A stretch of 8,801 nucleotides of DNA, from contig QMWW01000036.1 in NCBI GenBank assembly GCA_003661825.1, positions 1-8,801 on the forward strand, read 5' to 3'. The stretch is from Thermoprotei archaeon. Its GTDB lineage: Archaea; Thermoproteota; Thermoprotei_A; Sulfolobales; Desulfurococcaceae. The notes below the pieces were generated by a model that ran no database searches, was not told the origin of the DNA, and saw only the letters and a list, made by a program, of their open reading frames with translations. A program made the translations under genes and the position numbers. Of this stretch, positions 5,787 to 8,801 are shown piece after piece; position 1 is the first letter of the stretch, and the number at the start of each line of letters is the position of its first letter.

Positions 5787-6547
5787 AACTCGGCGAGATC
5801 CCTGGCAACATATGTAGGTTTTAAACCATATCTCTCTATATCGTTGATCTCGCCGACCCCGGTTAGCAGGAAGAGAGTGTCTACTCCTCTAGCTGCACCC
5901 ATCCTCACATCAGTATCGATCCTATCGCCCACGACTAGTGCTCTATCTAGTTCTACTCCGTGTCTTTCGGCTAGGAAATCGAGAATCCATGGATTGGGTT
6001 TTCCGATAACGATGTCGGGATCTCTGCCAACGACTTCTCTGATCATAGAGATTATACTGCCAGCACCGGGGTCGAAGCCCTCCTCTACGGGGTAGACGTT
6101 GTCGGCATTGGTTGCGATGAATCTAGCCCCCATTCTTATGAGCTTAGTTGCATATGCTACTTTACTGTATGTTAGGAAGCGGTCTAGCCCTACGATTACG
6201 TACTCAGCGCTACTGCCTATGGTAACTGGTACTAAGCCCGCTATAGAGGCTTCATAGTACATTCCTGCTTCGCCTATTATGAACACTTTTTCTCCACCAG
6301 CTCCTAGAACATAGTGAGCGGCTAGGTATGCAGTATTAACTACGTGTTCGGCATCTGTCGATATACCGAATCTCTTAAGCCTATCAACATATTCTACTCT
6401 AGATCTCGTTGAATTATTTGTTATGTAGTATATCTCAACTCCCTTCTCAGCTATGTCTATGAGTGCTTCTACGTTTTTCTTGATAGGTTTCTCGCCGCGC
6501 CATATAACACCGTCTAGGTCTACTAGCAGGTACTTGTACTTACGCAT
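5750..6547 (-). CDS. HAD superfamily phosphatase, subclass IIA (NagD / phosphoglycolate phosphatase-like)
   Basis: A 265-residue HAD hydrolase with all four motifs: nucleophile and acid-base aspartates in DLDGVIW (D10, D12), TNNST (T43), K184 in GKPNPW, and GDRIDTD (D209, D214). The spacing, the C2-type cap between motifs II and III, and the motifs DLDGVIW, TNNST and GKPNPW are typical of subclass IIA (NagD, 4-nitrophenyl phosphatase, PGP). It is a probable Mg2+-dependent cytoplasmic phosphatase for small sugar or nucleotide phosphates; the physiological substrate cannot be chosen from sequence. ATG 6547 directly follows the stop of the 96-residue gene (TAGATG with no spacer), so translation is probably coupled. 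It is the last gene of a three-gene minus-strand operon. Its 3' end overlaps the convergent phosphoesterase by 37 bases. Confidence 0.96.
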   Translation of the reverse strand: MRKYKYLLVDLDGVIWRGEKPIKKNVEALIDIAEKGVEIYYITNNSTRSRVEYVDRLKRFGISTDAEHVVNTAYLAAHYVLGAGGEKVFIIGEAGMYYEASIAGLVPVTIGSSAEYVIVGLDRFLTYSKVAYATKLIRMGARFIATNADNVYPVEEGFDPGAGSIISMIREVVGRDPDIVIGKPNPWILDFLAERHGVELDRALVVGDRIDTDVRMGAARGVDTLFLLTGVGEINDIERYGLKPTYVARDLAEFYRECRECFEDS

Positions 6548-6838
6548 CTAGGCTAGAACCTCCATTTTCTCCTTCAGCTTTTCCAAGAACTCGCTGGTGT
6601 CTTTAGCGAAGACGTATAAGCCAGTAGGAGAGTACAGGAGGTCGAGACACCTAAGCGTTTGAGCTCTCTCAACTAAATCTACTTTACCATATAAATATTC
6701 AGCAGTTCTAGGTAAGCATAGTACGTACTCGGGTTTGCCCCCGCTATATATTGTAACTAGGTAGAACCTACCCTCATCTTCTACCAGTACTTTCTCAAAT
6801 ACCTTTCTAAGGTTGCTTAGGATCTCTGTGATCCCCAA
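6548..6838 (-). CDS. Hypothetical protein, 96 residues, TTG start
   Basis: I do not recognise the family. The start is TTG at 6838: an in-frame TGA lies three codons upstream, no ATG or GTG gives a sensible alternative, and a perfect GGTGA Shine-Dalgarno (plus-strand 6845-6849) sits six bases before it. The protein is small and soluble. It has an N-terminal amphipathic helix (ITEILSNLRKVFEKVL), beta-like segments (GRFYLVTIYSG, EYVLCLPRT), and a C-terminal charged helix (SEFLEKLKEKMEV). Two of its three cysteines are C51 in VLCLP and one near LRCLDLL; they do not form a metal motif. It directly abuts the HAD gene and follows the 79-residue gene by 30 bases, so the three are probably cotranscribed. 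A role tied to the HAD phosphatase is only a guess from position. Confidence 0.8.
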   Translation of the reverse strand: MGITEILSNLRKVFEKVLVEDEGRFYLVTIYSGGKPEYVLCLPRTAEYLYGKVDLVERAQTLRCLDLLYSPTGLYVFAKDTSEFLEKLKEKMEVLA

Positions 6839-6844
6839 TACCCT

Positions 6845-6849
6845 TCACC
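6845..6849 (-). promoter_or_regulatory. Shine-Dalgarno that decides the TTG start of the 96-residue gene
   Basis: On the minus strand this reads GGTGA, a perfect match to part of the archaeal GGAGGTGATC consensus. It ends six bases before TTG 6838. Its TGA is also the in-frame stop that excludes a longer protein. Confidence 0.75.
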
Positions 6850-6868
6850 AGTAGTATAACGTACTGAG

Positions 6869-7108
6869 CTATACAGTGCTAAGCCTCTCTCTAACCCGTT
6901 CGGGTAGGTCTTCTTCGTTCACTATGTATGCCTTAATAGGGGGCTTTTTTGTCTTAACTGATAAGACTATGTACTTATCTGGATCGTTTATGTCGAACTC
7001 GTACTTGCTCTTACCCTTCTTCTTAAACCTTATATTCAGTACTCTAACCTTAACGTACCATCCATCATCGCGCTTCACGTATATGTATTTACCGTGTTTT
7101 AGACCCAT
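6869..7108 (-). CDS. Small conserved-looking archaeal protein, 79 residues
   Basis: A small, very basic protein (MGLKHGKYIYVKRDDGWYVKV at its start, then a lysine-rich segment RFKKKGKSKYEFD, then a C-terminal PPIKAYIVNEEDLPERVRER). The strongly patterned beta-strand residues and the KAYIVNEEDLPE ending look like a conserved crenarchaeal small-protein family. I have a faint memory of an uncharacterised DUF of this size in Desulfurococcales (possibly DUF5622) but cannot confirm it. The positive charge and size would suit an RNA- or ribosome-associated protein, which is inference only. ATG 7108 is preceded by GGCGATC, a one-base variant of GGTGATC, at a suitable distance. It is the first gene of the minus-strand operon with the 96-residue protein and the HAD phosphatase, and an AT-rich promoter-like stretch lies just upstream. 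Confidence 0.85.
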   Translation of the reverse strand: MGLKHGKYIYVKRDDGWYVKVRVLNIRFKKKGKSKYEFDINDPDKYIVLSVKTKKPPIKAYIVNEEDLPERVRERLSTV

Positions 7109-7144
7109 ATTGATCGCCGTAGACTACTCGTTTGAGACCCGAGT

Positions 7145-7168
7145 TTTAATCATGTATTTAATCATGTA
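7145..7168. repeat. Tandem 12-base direct repeat with TATA-like core
   Basis: TTTAATCATGTA occurs twice in exact tandem, with a further TT continuing the period. It lies in the 81-base gap between the 79-residue gene and the 3' end of the GtrA-like gene. Read on the minus strand, the middle contains TTAAATA at 7155-7161, about 50 bases before ATG 7108. That is a good position for the TATA box of the operon and would leave a leader of about 20 bases. Whether the duplication matters for control is unknown. Confidence 0.5.
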
Positions 7169-7189
7169 TTAGGTAAATAGGAATATTAA

Positions 7190-8041
7190 CTATTTCCTCC
7201 AGGCGAAGAATCTGCTTAACAAGTAGTTAACTATTAATCCAAGCAGTACTCCTATGAATAGGGAGAGATAGAGCGGATAGTCCATATAGCCAGACAACAT
7301 GGTGACTACGGAGACCTGTGTGAACATGCTCCCCATAGATCCTACGTGATACTTAATCCAGCGTATAACGCGGATTAGCGCGTGACGAGGAAGACCTAGG
7401 TCCTTGAAAGTCCACGCTTCGTGGAGTAGGAAGTTCCACGTGAGACTAACCTCAAAGCTGAGAACAGTTGCTAGCGCTGTACCTAGCTCTTTACCTGCAT
7501 AGTATGCTAGCAGGTCTCTAGTAGTGTATAGTACTAGGAGGTTTACTAGGAAACCGGTGAATCCTACTGTTCCAAACCTCAGTACTCTAAAGGGTTCTAT
7601 AAGCAGCGATGCTACGTACTGTGGGAGTCTAGCGCTTATTAGCCTTATTCTATCTCTCCGTGAAACATCAATGTATATGTCTACAGCGTTATCGCTTAAC
7701 GCATACCCCGCGCTACACCAGGATCTAGGGATGTAAAGCCCTATGGCGAGTCTATCCTCTGTAAGCCTATGGAGCGGATTCCTCGTTATGCTTAGAACAA
7801 ACCTCGCTATAGCTCCTGCTCTGAGCTTGATTAGGAGTACTCTATTCCTAGATTCTTGCCTCTTTATTGCTTCCTCTATCTCTCTAACATACGGGTATAG
7901 AAAGTCTAGAAGGACAAGTACGTCATCACCGCACTCGTTTACAGCTCTGTAGAGTTCACTAGGCTTTACCACTTTATCAAGCACACGCTTCACGCCTAGT
8001 AGCTCGCCGACATTAGTGGTAACAAATATCTTGGTAACCAT
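7190..8041 (-). CDS. GtrA-like membrane protein with degenerate GT2-like N-terminal half
   Basis: A 283-residue protein. Residues about 155-283 form a GtrA domain with four predicted membrane helices (about 157-179, 185-206, 231-251, 257-277). It has the family motifs WNFLLHEAWTF (202-212) after helix 2 and VNYLLSRFFAWRK (271-283) at the end. GtrA proteins are thought to take part in moving or modifying polyprenyl-linked sugars for cell-surface polysaccharides. Residues 1-154 are soluble and read like an eroded dolichol-phosphate-mannose-synthase-type GT2 domain. DDVLVLLDFLYPYVREIEEA resembles the strand around the DAD motif but lacks the second aspartate, RAGAIARFVLSITRNPLHRL resembles the later helix, and DIYIDVSRRDR resembles the final strand. 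The first part of a normal GT2 fold is absent. Catalysis is therefore unlikely. ATG 8041 starts the protein; no neighbour shares its pathway here. Confidence 0.85.
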   Translation of the reverse strand: MVTKIFVTTNVGELLGVKRVLDKVVKPSELYRAVNECGDDVLVLLDFLYPYVREIEEAIKRQESRNRVLLIKLRAGAIARFVLSITRNPLHRLTEDRLAIGLYIPRSWCSAGYALSDNAVDIYIDVSRRDRIRLISARLPQYVASLLIEPFRVLRFGTVGFTGFLVNLLVLYTTRDLLAYYAGKELGTALATVLSFEVSLTWNFLLHEAWTFKDLGLPRHALIRVIRWIKYHVGSMGSMFTQVSVVTMLSGYMDYPLYLSLFIGVLLGLIVNYLLSRFFAWRK

Positions 8042-8228
8042 TCCGTAGACCCTACTACTAGCCTAAAGCCTCTGCTGAGCACTATACTACCGCCATCGTA
8101 TCAATTACTATGTTATGGATTTAAACGTCTTACCATTGCATCGATCCCGATTCAATCCCAGCCAACGTGATCTAGGCAATACGTTATTACGCTATCCTCT
8201 TCTCTCTTATTATTGGGGAGCAGGTAGT
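8042..8228. promoter_or_regulatory. Divergent intergenic region, GtrA-like gene / uracil-DNA glycosylase
   Basis: At 187 bases this is the largest gap in the window. It separates two divergent genes and must hold both promoters. The palindromic TTTAAA at 8120-8125 could serve either strand. A closer minus-strand candidate reads GTAGTATAGT (about 8082-8091), and a plus-strand candidate is ACGTTATTAC (8181-8190), which would give a short leader to the glycosylase. I see no tRNA, repeat array or convincing small RNA. No choice between the TATA candidates is possible by eye. Confidence 0.45.
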
Positions 8229-8801
8229 ATGTCTTCAAGTGAGTGGAGCAAGCTTATAGATGATATAAAGAGGTGTAGCAAGTGCAGGCTCAGTAAGTAT
8301 AGGAGGAACCCTGTACCAGGCGAGGGTAATCCTCACGCTAAAATCATGTTCATAGGTGAAGCGCCGGGTGCTCGGGAAGATGCCACTGGGAGACCATTTG
8401 TTGGAGCTGCGGGTAAGCTGTTGACGCAGCTAATAGAGTCTATAGGGTTGAAGAGAGAGGAAGTATACATTACCAACGTCGTGAAGTGTAGACCTCCAAA
8501 TAACCGGGATCCGGAGGAAGACGAGATATCTGCGTGTTCTCCTTACCTAACTAAGCAGATACAGTTGATAAAACCAGCGATAATTGTAGCTCTAGGTAGA
8601 CATGCAGCTAAGTTCTTATTCGAGAGCGCTGGCCTTAAGTGGAGGAATATGGGTTCGATGCATGGCAGAGTATTTGATGCGGTGCTATTCGGGGTTAAAA
8701 CAAAGCTTATAGCTACATACCACCCAGCAGCAGCTCTTTACTACCCAAAGCTACGGCCAGAGCTTGAAGAAGACTTTTCGAAGTTAAAGAAGCTATATAG
8801 C
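8229..8801 (+). CDS. udg: Family 4 uracil-DNA glycosylase (Fe-S), 3'-truncated
   Basis: The frame is open from ATG 8229 to the window end, giving 191 codons without a stop; family members usually end within about 10-30 more residues. It removes uracil from DNA, important at high temperature where cytosine deaminates quickly. The four cysteines for the 4Fe-4S cluster are present with the family spacing: C16 and C19 (RCSKC), C87 (VKCRPP) and C103 (ACSPY). The active-site motif A GEAPGAREDATGRPFVG begins at residue 43, and the uracil-binding motif YHPAA is at 164-168. The N83 in ITNVVKCRPP fits the family position for uracil recognition. GGGGAG at 8215-8220 with GGT at 8223-8225 gives a Shine-Dalgarno region before ATG. 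The gene is divergent from the GtrA-like gene and has no repair partner in view. Nothing suggests inactivation. Confidence 0.97.
   Translation, partial: MSSSEWSKLIDDIKRCSKCRLSKYRRNPVPGEGNPHAKIMFIGEAPGAREDATGRPFVGAAGKLLTQLIESIGLKREEVYITNVVKCRPPNNRDPEEDEISACSPYLTKQIQLIKPAIIVALGRHAAKFLFESAGLKWRNMGSMHGRVFDAVLFGVKTKLIATYHPAAALYYPKLRPELEEDFSKLKKLYS

Noticed and set aside
6876..7172. 98-codon plus-strand frame opposite the 79-residue gene
   Set aside because: It has a Leu/Ser-rich hydrophobic shadow composition, while the minus frame has a Shine-Dalgarno and a strongly patterned conserved-looking sequence.
8140..8170. TTCAATCCC resembling a tRNA T-loop in the intergenic region
   Set aside because: The flanking 5-base stem does not pair (the G53-C61 equivalent is A-C and another pair fails), and no acceptor, D or anticodon arm is visible upstream.
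1..8801. Defence island, CRISPR array, insertion sequence or toxin-antitoxin system
   Set aside because: No regularly spaced repeats, transposase, nuclease-helicase pair or antitoxin was seen. The Mut7-C PIN-like RNase has a zinc ribbon and no small partner antitoxin next to it.

Overview
The window looks like a piece of a hyperthermophilic crenarchaeal (Thermoproteota) chromosome, most likely Desulfurococcales-like. The reasons are the gene set (archaeal Sm-like protein, Mut7-C RNase with zinc ribbon, stand-alone AMMECR1, ammonia-type NAD synthetase, Fe-S family 4 uracil-DNA glycosylase), the heavy use of ATA, CTA, AGG and AGA codons, frequent GTG and TTG starts, and short 5' leaders. I cannot name the genus. 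There are no rRNA or tRNA genes, CRISPR arrays, insertion sequences or prophage genes, and no gap between genes exceeds 190 bases.

Left part (1-4454, all plus strand): the 3' end of a class I SAM methyltransferase, an Sm-like RNA-binding protein, a two-CBS-domain protein, a four-CBS-domain protein with a basic N-terminal tail, a Mut7-C RNase, an AMMECR1 protein that starts inside the Mut7-C gene, and nadE. Most gaps are short, so this is probably one or a few transcripts, with likely new starts before the four-CBS gene and perhaps before Mut7-C.

Middle (4451-6838): nadE converges on an unrecognised 177-residue gene and the two share a CTAG as overlapping stop codons. Divergent from that gene is a calcineurin-like phosphoesterase, probably on a leaderless mRNA. 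It converges with, and overlaps by 37 bases, a NagD/PGP-like HAD phosphatase. The HAD gene is the last of a minus-strand operon: 79-residue protein, 96-residue protein (TTG start), HAD.

Right part (7190-8801): a minus-strand membrane protein with a C-terminal GtrA domain behind what looks like an eroded glycosyltransferase-2 domain, then a divergent intergenic region, then a family 4 uracil-DNA glycosylase cut by the window end.

The genes are mostly housekeeping (RNA binding and turnover, energy sensing by CBS domains, NAD synthesis, phosphatases, base-excision repair). I see no defence island or clear new multi-gene system. The best leads are the near-exclusive use of TAG stops (12 of 13 complete genes, one with three TAGs in a row), the degenerate GT2-GtrA fusion, the Sm protein with an altered uridine-stacking position, and three uncharacterised small proteins (177, 96 and 79 residues).
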